Notes: generated from the letters alone by a model not told the origin. A stretch of 5,734 nt of DNA from Pseudanabaena sp. CAN_BIN31 (GCA_026785865.1 JAJAZG010000015.1:1-5734), one strand, 5' to 3'; numbered from the stretch's first letter, positions 1-5,689 are shown. Made by a program: numbers and translations.

Positions 1-77
1 CATGCCGGATTAGTTGATAAAGATGGTTGTCTGGTGGGGTCGTTGATGTGTTTTAGAGACAGAAGCGTCACTTTCAT
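1..77 (-). CDS. possible 5' fragment of a gene running off the left edge
   Basis: From an ATG at 77-75 the minus strand is open to the window edge for 25 codons and begins MKVTLLSLKHINDP. That is a plausible beta-strand-like start for a cytoplasmic enzyme, but too short to assign to a family. A purine-rich AAGGGA lies about 10 bases upstream of the ATG, a weak and rather distant ribosome-binding candidate. If real, the gene diverges from the GT14 gene at 151. The opposite strand is also open, from the edge to a TGA at 94-96 (31 codons, ending FIIFSVP), and could instead be the tail of an upstream plus-strand gene. The sequence alone does not decide between them; I slightly favour the minus reading because of its residue composition. 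Confidence 0.28.
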   Translation of the reverse strand, partial: MKVTLLSLKHINDPTRQPSLSTNPA

Positions 78-93
78 AATTTTCTCTGTCCCT

Positions 94-126
94 TGAGATT
101 TGGTTGGCGTGGCTAACCAATTCTCA
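94..126. promoter_or_regulatory. strong stem-loop upstream of the GT14 gene
   Basis: Bases 100-108 (TTGGTTGGC) pair with 112-120 (GCTAACCAA) around a GTG loop, with one G-U pair. After a single T-T mismatch, TGAGA (94-98) pairs with TCTCA (122-126). This gives 14 paired positions in 33 bases. No T-run follows on the plus strand, so it does not look like an ordinary intrinsic terminator. It ends 24 bases before the ATG at 151, so it could be a leader structure, a processing site or an operator for that gene. On the minus strand it would sit in the leader of the possible gene at 1-77. Confidence 0.5.
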
Positions 127-150
127 GAAACGTTAATTAATATCAATTAA

Positions 151-1059
151 ATGACTATATCCATTGGCTTTGTTTTACTAACCCACAGTCAGCCCCAGCA
201 AATTTACAGACTCATAGCTCAGTTGAATAAAATGTTCAACTATCCGCCTATTGTCTGCCATCATGATTTTTCCAAATGTGATTTAGCGATAGATCACCTT
301 CCCAAAAATATTTCTTTTGTCCGCCCCCATCTACAACCCAAATGGGCTGACTTTTCTATTGTCGAAGCGACCATAAAAGCCATTGAATTAATGTATCAAT
401 CAGCTAATGCTCCCGATTGGTTTATCTTGCTGAGTGGATCAGATTATCCTATCAAAACTGCCAAACAAATATTAGATGATCTAAGCTCTAACAAATATGA
501 CGCTTACATTAATCATGAGCAAGTTCAATATAAAGTTTATCGAGAAAATCCAAAAATAAGCCTCATTTGGCAAAAACTAGCCTATCAAAGATACTGTAGT
601 TTGAAATTATTTTCAATTCCTTCCTTCAATAAAAAGCTATATCCTAACGGTCAAGAAATCCGCGTCGAACATCCTTTATTAACTAAACTTTTCTTTCCAT
701 TTTTCGATAAGTTTAGCTGTTTTGTCGGAGATCAATGGTTTTGTGCCAATCAAAGAGCAGCCGAACATATTCTTGAATTTCATAATGAAAATAATGCCAT
801 AACTTCCCATTATCGTCGTCGATTGTTTGCAGATGAATCCTATTTTCAAACTATCTTGGCTAATGCACCGCAACTTAATTTAAGAAATAATAATTACCGC
901 CATGTAAATTGGCCGCCAAGATCCGCGCATCCTAAGACAATGGTAATGGAAGATTTACCATGTCTTCTTTCTTCTTCCGCTCACTTTGCTCGTAAATTTA
1001 ATATAGAAATAGATAATGAAATTTTTGACCAACTTGACATTATTACGTTAGGGCAATAA
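151..1059 (+). CDS. GT14 family glycosyltransferase (core-2/I-branching enzyme type)
   Basis: This 302-residue protein resembles the Branch family (GT14; beta-1,6-N-acetylglucosaminyltransferases and peptide O-xylosyltransferases), which transfer a sugar from a UDP donor. Signature blocks run in the usual order: an N-terminal strand GFVLLTHSQP (6-15), HDF (38-40), VRPHLQPKWADFSIVEA (57-73), WFILLSGSDYPIKT (90-103), GDQWFCANQRAAEHIL (193-208), FADESYFQTIL (226-236), RHVNW (250-254) and SSSAHFARKF (274-283). Glu229 in ADES aligns by eye with the catalytic glutamate of animal core-2 enzymes. No signal peptide or membrane segment is visible, so it is probably cytoplasmic, as usual for bacterial members. 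The start is firm, because an in-frame TAA (148-150) directly precedes the ATG; no Shine-Dalgarno sequence is seen. It converges on a glycan gene cluster, which suggests work on exopolysaccharide or another surface glycan, but donor and acceptor cannot be told from sequence. Many bacterial relatives are simply annotated beta-1,6-GlcNAc transferase. Confidence 0.92.
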   Translation: MTISIGFVLLTHSQPQQIYRLIAQLNKMFNYPPIVCHHDFSKCDLAIDHLPKNISFVRPHLQPKWADFSIVEATIKAIELMYQSANAPDWFILLSGSDYPIKTAKQILDDLSSNKYDAYINHEQVQYKVYRENPKISLIWQKLAYQRYCSLKLFSIPSFNKKLYPNGQEIRVEHPLLTKLFFPFFDKFSCFVGDQWFCANQRAAEHILEFHNENNAITSHYRRRLFADESYFQTILANAPQLNLRNNNYRHVNWPPRSAHPKTMVMEDLPCLLSSSAHFARKFNIEIDNEIFDQLDIITLGQ

Positions 1060-1064
1060 AAACC

Positions 1065-1094
1065 AAAAAGCTGAGGCGATCGCCTCAGCTTTTT
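1065..1094. terminator. bidirectional intrinsic terminator shared by convergent genes
   Basis: A perfect 30-base palindrome with arms AAAAAGCTGAGGCGA (1065-1079) and its reverse complement (1080-1094) forms a GC-rich core flanked by A5 and T5. Pairing resumes beyond one mismatch (1064/1095) for several more bases. It starts 5 bases after the TAA of the GT14 gene (1057-1059). It also overlaps the stop codon (1095-1093) of the minus-strand pyruvyl transferase gene. T-rich tracts follow on both strands (TTTTTAGTTTT on plus; TTTTTGGTTTTT on minus), so it should stop transcription from both sides. A HIP1 octamer sits exactly at its centre (1076-1083). Confidence 0.88.
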
Positions 1095-2400
1095 AGTTTT
1101 GGCTTTTGTTTTGCACGATTTGATATAAACGCTTATAAGCAGTTTGCCCTAAATCTATTTGTCGTTGTGCAGCTTCTAATAACTGTGGTTTTAGATTTTC
1201 AGAAGCTTCCCATAACTCGTTAATACTAGTTACTAGTTTTTGACTAAATTCTCGATCATTCAAAAGAATTACTTCGCAGCCAACCCCAAACTGATCGGCT
1301 AATCCTTGAAATTTTTCAATATAATATTTAGATTTTGCTAGAGCCACAACAGGTATACCTTGAGCAAGAGCAAAAACACCCGCATGATAACTTCCAGTCA
1401 CAACAACACGACAATGCCCCACTTGTTCGATTACTTTAAGCGGTGTATCAAGATGATTGCCTCCATCGGAACTATCATCAAATCCTTTTAAAATATGTTG
1501 AATTGTTTTTACATCAGATTCTGCATTCGGATCGATGTGATAGCGCAAAATAGGGATGGGAACTAACGGCGCATCTTTCTTTCTTGCCATATCTTGTAAA
1601 GTCGAACGAACTATCTCAAGATAATCTTGACTAATACTAGAATAATTAGCAACACGAAGATTTATACCAATACCATTTGCTAATTGGGGATTACGAGCAT
1701 TGTAAGCAAGTTCGATCGCATCATCACCTGTAGTAATAATGCGATTTGCCAAGACACCCATTGAATTAAGTAGTGGTAAGCCGACTTTTTTTTCCCTAAT
1801 AGAAATTAAGCTTAATAATGGTAAAACAGACTTTGCTTTTAGGTAAAATCTCTGATCTTCTATTGGTCCTAAACCATGTCCCAATATAGCTGTTGGTTTG
1901 CCAAGCTTAATTGCAAAAGCCAATGTATTTAAAACTTCATGCGCCCATTCTCCCCATAAATCAGTGATATATCCGCCTCCAGATGCAACAACTAAATCAG
2001 CAGTTGAAATTGCGTCCACAAACGCTTTAACTTTATTGATTTTTTCTGGATTTTCTCTTAGTTTAAACTTAAGCAGTGCAAAAGATAAAAACGGGAAATA
2101 ATAACAAAATTTATATTCTATATCTAACAAAAATTTGTATTGTCGCTCTGATGATCTCTGAACACCTTGCTGATATTTGTAGTCAGGACTGATTAGCGGC
2201 GAAAGCCACAGTTGACGACCAGTAGGCGATAAAGGAAACGTATTTGGGCATAATTCAGCAAGCTTTTCTGGTACATCAGTCAAAATCGTGATCTTAGCCT
2301 CAGGCCAAAGATTTTGTAATCTTGATACTGTGACTTGCAACATCGATACGTCACCCGCATTCCCGAAGTCATAACTACCAGTTTCAACAACAATTTTCAT
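1093..2400 (-). CDS. polysaccharide pyruvyl transferase family protein
   Basis: This 435-residue protein matches the CsaB/WcaK-like polysaccharide pyruvyl transferase family, which puts ketal pyruvate from phosphoenolpyruvate onto sugars of exopolysaccharides or cell-wall polymers. Visible blocks are the N-terminal GNAGDVSMLQVTVSRL (14-29), VVASGGGYITDLWG (137-150), PTAILGHGLGPIED (169-182), ISIREKKVGLPLL (199-211), TTGDDAIELA (223-232), GIGINLRV (243-250) and the C-terminal VVVTGSYHAGVFALAQGIPVV (332-352). His339 in that last block is the family's usual conserved histidine, although the common S-x-R-L-H context reads G-S-Y-H here. Two Rossmann-like halves are expected. No signal peptide is seen. 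The ATG is fixed by an in-frame TAG four codons upstream (2412-2410), with only a T-rich leader in front. It is the last gene of the cluster, 35 bp after the GT2 gene, and its stop lies inside the shared terminator. Family membership is clear; pyruvylation itself is inferred, since some members lack shown activity. Confidence 0.85.
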   Translation of the reverse strand: MKIVVETGSYDFGNAGDVSMLQVTVSRLQNLWPEAKITILTDVPEKLAELCPNTFPLSPTGRQLWLSPLISPDYKYQQGVQRSSERQYKFLLDIEYKFCYYFPFLSFALLKFKLRENPEKINKVKAFVDAISTADLVVASGGGYITDLWGEWAHEVLNTLAFAIKLGKPTAILGHGLGPIEDQRFYLKAKSVLPLLSLISIREKKVGLPLLNSMGVLANRIITTGDDAIELAYNARNPQLANGIGINLRVANYSSISQDYLEIVRSTLQDMARKKDAPLVPIPILRYHIDPNAESDVKTIQHILKGFDDSSDGGNHLDTPLKVIEQVGHCRVVVTGSYHAGVFALAQGIPVVALAKSKYYIEKFQGLADQFGVGCEVILLNDREFSQKLVTSINELWEASENLKPQLLEAAQRQIDLGQTAYKRLYQIVQNKSQN

Positions 2401-2435
2401 AAAAATATTCTAGCTGCTTAGGTTGGCGATCGCAA

Positions 2436-3098
2436 TTATTGATTAAGAGAAATTTTTTCTACAAATGTCTTTGTAATACTAGTTTCTGCTCTGGTATAAA
2501 CATAGGTTTCTGGCTCCGTAACATCCGCCGTTACGAACAATTTTTCACCACGTTCCCAAAAATCTGTATCTTCGCCATAGGGAATATTATTGAATCCTTT
2601 TAACTCAAAAAACACTTTTCTCTTACCAAAAAAAGTAGGTCCTAGGACACATTCTCGCAAATTGATGATTTTTCCTGCTTGAAAATAATCAGCGACAAGT
2701 ATTTCTTCATCGCTATAAAATCCCCCTTGAATTAAATCAACTTCTGAGTGTTGCTGCATATATTCATAGCGAGATTGCAAGTGATTGTGTTTATAACTAT
2801 CATCACTATCGATAAAGGTGATGTAGCTACCAAAACTCGCTTGAATACCCGCGTTTTTAGAAAGTCCTAATTTCCTATTTTGATGTTTAAGATAACGAAT
2901 ATTTTTAAATTGTTGGAGATAGGGTTGAACGATTTCAAAAGTCTCATCCTCGCTGCCATCATCGACAATAATAAGTTCCCAATTCTGAAAGGTTTGCTCA
3001 ACTACACTATCAATGCAATTATTGAGATATTCGGCACGATTATAAGTACATAAAATAACACTAATGTCGGGTTGAATATCAAACGTAATAGGACTCAT
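2436..3098 (-). CDS. GT2 family (GT-A fold) glycosyltransferase, short form
   Basis: A 220-residue inverting glycosyltransferase of the GT2 type, using a nucleotide-sugar donor in the cytoplasm. The GT-A core starts at about residue 12: SVILCTYNRAEYLNNCIDSV (13-32), ELIIVDDGSEDETFEIV (41-57) with the donor-binding DDG at 46-48, GLSKNAGIQASFGSYITFID (78-97) leading into the DSDD metal site (97-100), and GEDTDFWER (175-183), whose Glu-Asp is the likely acceptor-side catalytic pair. The closing YVYTRAETSIT (199-209) matches the usual last strand and loop. There is no membrane segment, and at 220 residues the protein is little more than the catalytic domain, which is common in cyanobacterial glycan loci. 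It begins 62 bp after the methyltransferase gene and ends 35 bp before the pyruvyl transferase gene, so co-transcription is likely. No Shine-Dalgarno sequence is visible and the ATG follows five T. Substrate unknown. Confidence 0.92.
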   Translation of the reverse strand: MSPITFDIQPDISVILCTYNRAEYLNNCIDSVVEQTFQNWELIIVDDGSEDETFEIVQPYLQQFKNIRYLKHQNRKLGLSKNAGIQASFGSYITFIDSDDSYKHNHLQSRYEYMQQHSEVDLIQGGFYSDEEILVADYFQAGKIINLRECVLGPTFFGKRKVFFELKGFNNIPYGEDTDFWERGEKLFVTADVTEPETYVYTRAETSITKTFVEKISLNQ

Positions 3099-3160
3099 AA
3101 AAATAGGATTTATTAAAAATTTAAGTGGATCGATTGAACAAGATAAAAACAGATTTCAGA

Positions 3161-4264
3161 TTATTTTTGAGCAACGATACAGGTGGCAACAGGATAATCA
3201 GGATGGATGGCATCTAATTCTTCAGTGGTCATCTCTTCAGTGGCAATACCTTGGTAGCTAGCGATCGCCGTCATCGGATTGCCATAAACAAATAATTCTT
3301 GCTGAGAATAGTTCCGAAAAATATACGCAAATCCATCAGGTAACGGTCGCCAGTAATCCATCGGCGTTGCATGAAGTCTAATCGCACTCGGAACCATTGC
3401 AAAACATTTTCCGTTGGGTTTAAGCCATTGACGAATATTTTCGACAGCAATCCAAGGTGCGTAACAGTGTTCTAAAACATTAAAAATAATAATAGAATCA
3501 AACGACTCAGGCTCAATAATCGAGACATCATGAACATCTCCGACAATATCAACCCCTAATCCCGCTTCAATATTAAGGATTTTATAGGAGGTTCCTTGAT
3601 TGACTTGATAGAAATCTTTATCTTTAGGAGTTCCACCAATTTCAAGGATATTCCCTGTAATGCCTGAACGAACAGCCGTAATAAATTGGCTTAAATAATA
3701 GCGATCGACGGGCGTTCCTCTAGTTAAACCAAACGCTTGACAAATAGGAACTGGTTTTCGGAAATCTCCCCAATCAATAGTGTTGATCGCAGACGAAAGA
3801 AGTCCCATATTTTCTAAATGATAAACCAATCGCTTAAAAGATTCAAAATCTTCAATAGTAGTTAAATCATCTTCTAGGGAAACTTGAGAAAACAGTTGAG
3901 ATAGAACTTGACAAGTATTGTCGCCTAAAGACTCTAGTTCAAACACACTATCTTTTTCAATAAAGCTACGAAAGCCTCTTCCAAATAAAGTGATTTTCCC
4001 TTCTCCTAACTGAACAATTCCCTCGTCAAGCAGTTTTCGATAATTTTCTAAGTCATGAATTATATTTTGAGAGGTGTCAGGCTTAACTTGCTGAAAGATT
4101 TGATATGCTTTTTCTAAAGAATGCTCTCGGACAAAAATCTCTAACAGAACTAACCAAGATTTTTTAGCGACAACATCAGCTTGTTTTTTACTCCAAGCAA
4201 AAATAGCATATAGGGTATTATCTTCTATTTTTAAAAAAGCATTAGTAACGTACTGTTTGATCAT
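3161..4264 (-). CDS. class I SAM-dependent methyltransferase with extra N-terminal region
   Basis: A 367-residue protein whose C-terminal half is a class I methyltransferase. GNILEIGGTP (204-213) is the SAM-binding motif I, YKILNIEAGLGVDIVGDVHD (227-246) carries the acidic residues of the next strands, FDSIIIFNVLEHCYAPWIAV (255-274) is the methyltransferase-11 style post-motif with LEH, and LKPNGKCFAMVPS (281-293) closes the core. GTPVDRYYLSQFI (183-195), just before the domain, is typical of glycan-locus methyltransferases. Residues 1-170 are not recognised. Residues about 74-156 contain ITLFGRGFRSFIEKDSVFEL followed by helices ending VYHLENMGLL, which vaguely recalls a small winged-helix or PqqD-like fold. 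There is no signal peptide or membrane segment. It is first in the minus-strand cluster, and an in-frame TAA at 4294-4292 limits the start. The likely role is O-methylation of a sugar or glycan intermediate. The enzyme class is sure; the substrate is not. Confidence 0.88.
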   Translation of the reverse strand: MIKQYVTNAFLKIEDNTLYAIFAWSKKQADVVAKKSWLVLLEIFVREHSLEKAYQIFQQVKPDTSQNIIHDLENYRKLLDEGIVQLGEGKITLFGRGFRSFIEKDSVFELESLGDNTCQVLSQLFSQVSLEDDLTTIEDFESFKRLVYHLENMGLLSSAINTIDWGDFRKPVPICQAFGLTRGTPVDRYYLSQFITAVRSGITGNILEIGGTPKDKDFYQVNQGTSYKILNIEAGLGVDIVGDVHDVSIIEPESFDSIIIFNVLEHCYAPWIAVENIRQWLKPNGKCFAMVPSAIRLHATPMDYWRPLPDGFAYIFRNYSQQELFVYGNPMTAIASYQGIATEEMTTEELDAIHPDYPVATCIVAQK

Positions 4265-4315
4265 AAAAAGAAAAAATAGATTTGAATCAGCTTATTTGAT
4301 TAGCTTGTTTAAAAG

Positions 4316-4345
4316 AACTTAATTACTGCACCTTCATATTGTCAA
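4316..4345 (-). promoter_or_regulatory. candidate sigma-70 promoter for the methyltransferase cluster
   Basis: On the minus strand a perfect TTGACA (4345-4340) is followed after 17 or 18 bases by TTAAGT or TAAGTT (within 4322-4316), a poor -10 match (3 of 6). Transcription would start roughly 45 bases upstream of the ATG at 4264 and run through the tandem 13-mer. The -35 is exact, but the weak -10 leaves the call uncertain. Confidence 0.35.
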
Positions 4346-4456
4346 TCGAGCATGGTCTATACCTATAGGCTTAGAGTATCTTATTGACTTCCAAGGACTT
4401 ACATGGTGTAAAAGGCTGTGATGCTTATCTAGCAAAAAATTAGGGTCGCAGCCCTG

Positions 4457-4485
4457 ATTATACAAGCAACTGTTACAAATTGAAA
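4457..4485 (-). promoter_or_regulatory. candidate upstream promoter with perfect -10
   Basis: The minus strand carries an exact TATAAT (4462-4457), but upstream hexamers at 16-18 bases, such as TTTCAA, match TTGACA at only 3 of 6 positions. If used, it would give the methyltransferase cluster a leader of roughly 185 bases. A chance match is quite possible in such AT-rich sequence. Confidence 0.22.
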
Positions 4486-4546
4486 TAAGCTGTAGCGAAT
4501 TTATTTTGGATCATAATCTCGCTCTTAGGAAACTGTACAAAGTTTT

Positions 4547-4744
4547 TCAAACAATTTCTAAGCTATGAAGAAATAGACTAGAATTGTGTAGGAATGTTAA
4601 GTCACGATTAAACTTTTTCAATCTATGGATGGAAGCCATAATTCCTAAGAATATGCGAAGATGGAAAAAAATATTAAGTTTTGTAGTTTGAATTAACAAC
4701 TCAAGCACCTTTTTATCTAGGTGGCTCTGATCTGATTTAAACAT
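4547..4744 (-). CDS. doubtful small ORF in the intergenic region
   Basis: A 65-codon frame from ATG 4744 to a stop at 4547, beginning MFKSDQSHLDKKVLELLIQ, with a hydrophobic and basic middle (KLNIFFHLRIFLGIMASIHR). The frame can be extended to a GTG at 4771. The only point in its favour is that the ATG follows TTTTT, the same context as the three real genes of this strand downstream. A short AGGG/CCCT hairpin followed by a T-run lies about 90 bases past its stop. No family is recognised, and the composition (many Leu, Phe, Ile, Lys, Asn) is what an AT-rich non-coding stretch would give. It could equally be a decayed gene remnant. I would not annotate it without homologues. Confidence 0.15.
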   Translation of the reverse strand: MFKSDQSHLDKKVLELLIQTTKLNIFFHLRIFLGIMASIHRLKKFNRDLTFLHNSSLFLHSLEIV

Positions 4745-4810
4745 AAAAATTTGATCTTTAATCACTGCCACCGCAATATTTTTTTGGCTTCCTCAGTTTT
4801 AAGTTAATTC

Positions 4811-4824
4811 ACTGGATATCTAGT
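4811..4824. promoter_or_regulatory. near-palindrome just upstream of folE
   Basis: ACTGGATATCTAGT reads as a 14-base inverted repeat with one imperfect pair (G against T), centred on GATATC and ending 13 bases before the folE ATG. Its place and symmetry would suit a dimeric regulator covering the start region. No known operator is recognised, so it may be chance. Confidence 0.25.
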
Positions 4825-4837
4825 AAGTATCACACCC

Positions 4838-5602
4838 ATGACGATCAGTATGTCTCGCCCTGTTAGCAATATTTCTGAGAATGACTCAAAAATTGCAAAA
4901 TCCCTCGAATCCTTACCCACTAGAAAAGCTATTTCGCAAATTATTCGCGATCGCGTAATCGCGGCAGGCGATCCTTTTTTTGCTAATGACACGATCGCCC
5001 ACCACATGAGCGATACCGAACGGGAGGAGCTAAAAAAAGAAATCGAAGGAAAACTGCAAGGCGTTTTTAATTCGTTGATTATCGACACTGACAACGACCA
5101 CAACACCCACGACACGGCTCGTCGGGTAGCCAAGATGTATGTGGATGAAGTCTTTAAGGGGCGCTATCATCCGATGCCCAAGGTTACAGATTTCCCTAAT
5201 GCTAAAGAGCTTGACGAAATCTATACTCTAGGTCCGATTACAGTGCGCTCCGCTTGCTCGCACCATTTTGTCCCGATTGTTGGTCAAGCATGGATTGGCA
5301 TTGTCCCTAGCGATCGCGTGATTGGTATCTCCAAATTTAATCGGATCGTAGACTGGGTGATGAGTCGCCCACACATTCAGGAAGAGGCGGCAATCATGGT
5401 TGCCGATACAATCGAAGATCTGATTAAGCCCAAAGGTTTAGCTTTTGTGATCAAGGCTCAGCATATGTGCATGACTTGGCGCGGAGTCAAAGAACCCGAC
5501 ACTAAAATGGTCAACTCGATCGTGCGCGGTGTATTCCGACAAGATGCATCAATGAAAAAAGAATTCTTTGATCTCATTCGCGCTCACGGCTTTGGCGACT
5601 AA
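4838..5602 (+). CDS. folE: GTP cyclohydrolase I (FolE type), CSHH variant
   Basis: GTP cyclohydrolase I converts GTP to 7,8-dihydroneopterin triphosphate, the entry to folate and pterins and also to queuosine-type deazaguanines, as a cytoplasmic zinc homodecamer. The protein has 254 residues against 222 in E. coli, the excess being a polar N-terminal extension of about 30. Visible blocks are DHNTHDTARRVAKMYVDEVF (87-106), SACSHHFVPIVG (138-149), GISKFNRIVDWV (163-174), IQEEAA (180-185) and QHMCMTWRGV (208-217). Zinc ligands Cys140, His143 and Cys211, catalytic His142 and His209, Ser165-Lys166, Glu182 and Arg215 all match the E. coli active site by spacing. The near-invariant CEHH reads CSHH, which points to a divergent subfamily, perhaps a second paralogue. 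The start is 4838 or 4850 (Met5); an in-frame TAA at 4805-4807 excludes anything further upstream, and neither has a clear Shine-Dalgarno sequence. It is richer in GC than the sugar genes, stands alone, and is followed at once by a terminator. Confidence 0.9.
   Translation: MTISMSRPVSNISENDSKIAKSLESLPTRKAISQIIRDRVIAAGDPFFANDTIAHHMSDTEREELKKEIEGKLQGVFNSLIIDTDNDHNTHDTARRVAKMYVDEVFKGRYHPMPKVTDFPNAKELDEIYTLGPITVRSACSHHFVPIVGQAWIGIVPSDRVIGISKFNRIVDWVMSRPHIQEEAAIMVADTIEDLIKPKGLAFVIKAQHMCMTWRGVKEPDTKMVNSIVRGVFRQDASMKKEFFDLIRAHGFGD
4947..4954. repeat. HIP1 octamer (one of five in the window)
   Basis: GCGATCGC occurs here inside folE, within the 10-base palindrome CGCGATCGCG, and also at 1076-1083 (terminator core), 2426-2433 (between the GT2 and pyruvyl transferase genes), 3261-3268 (methyltransferase gene) and 5310-5317 (folE). 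Chance expectation is about one per 65 kb at equal base composition. The repeat is a cyanobacterial hallmark, and here it is found both in coding and in non-coding sequence. Confidence 0.9.
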
Positions 5603-5661
5603 AAACCCCAAAGAGCTGTAGCGCAAGCAGTGGGTGCGCGAAACCGGGTTTTGTTTTTTTT
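5602..5661 (+). terminator. intrinsic terminator of folE, within a possible dispersed repeat
   Basis: AAAACCC (5602-5608) pairs with GGGTTTT (5646-5652), enclosing a second small pairing GCGC (5621-5624) with GCGC (5636-5639). A run of eight T (5654-5661) follows after one G. The outer arm starts inside the folE stop codon (5600-5602). The segment between the arms, with GAGCTGTAGCGCAAGCAG and GGGTGCGCGAAACC, looks to me like a short repeat found behind many genes in some cyanobacteria; that is memory, not a search. A further GTTTTTT/AAAAAAC pairing (5653-5670) follows it. Confidence 0.7.
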
Positions 5662-5689
5662 AGAAAAAACAGAGTGGGAAAATGGGGTA

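Larger units (their letters stand above)
4265..4837. other. 573-bp AT-rich intergenic region between divergent genes
   Basis: This gap separates the methyltransferase gene (minus) from folE (plus) and should carry both promoters. I see no convincing protein or stable RNA gene. Structures present are a tandem imperfect 13-mer (4284-4296 and 4297-4309, 9 of 13 matching) in the methyltransferase leader; an inverted repeat CTATA-CC-TATAG near 4357-4368; and a small AGGG/CCCT hairpin (4442-4455), which on the minus strand is followed by AATTTTTT. For folE the best promoter match is weak: TTGATC (4751-4756), 17 bases, then CAATAT (4774-4779). Base counts by eye put 4261-4320 at about 22% GC. The length and lack of coding signal would suit gene decay or an unrecognised regulatory RNA, but neither is shown. 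Confidence 0.7.

Noticed and set aside
679..873. Minus-strand frame of 64 codons inside the GT14 gene
   Set aside because: It lies wholly within a well-supported coding gene, shows no family signature, and is explained as an antisense shadow.
1898..2101. Plus-strand frame of 67 codons inside the pyruvyl transferase gene
   Set aside because: It overlaps conserved motifs of the real gene on the other strand; its Ser/Lys/Thr-rich translation has no recognisable domain.
4442..4462. AGGG/CCCT hairpin next to TATAAT, considered as an attenuator
   Set aside because: A transcript from that -10 would begin inside the hairpin, so the stem could not form in it; a 4-bp stem is also too weak for a convincing terminator.
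4265..4837. Possible insertion-sequence remnant or MITE in the large gap
   Set aside because: I found no pair of terminal inverted repeats with flanking target duplications and no recognisable transposase fragment in the frames that I read.
151..4849. GT14 and FolE proteins both begin MTIS, suggesting a shared leader or duplication
   Set aside because: The codons differ (ATGACTATATCC against ATGACGATCAGT) and the flanking sequences are unrelated beyond a short GTTAATT, so chance is the simpler reading.
4804..5133. Minus-strand frame of 109 codons across the start of folE
   Set aside because: It is antisense to the conserved FolE N-terminal half; its low-complexity Ser/Ile-rich translation is typical of a shadow frame.
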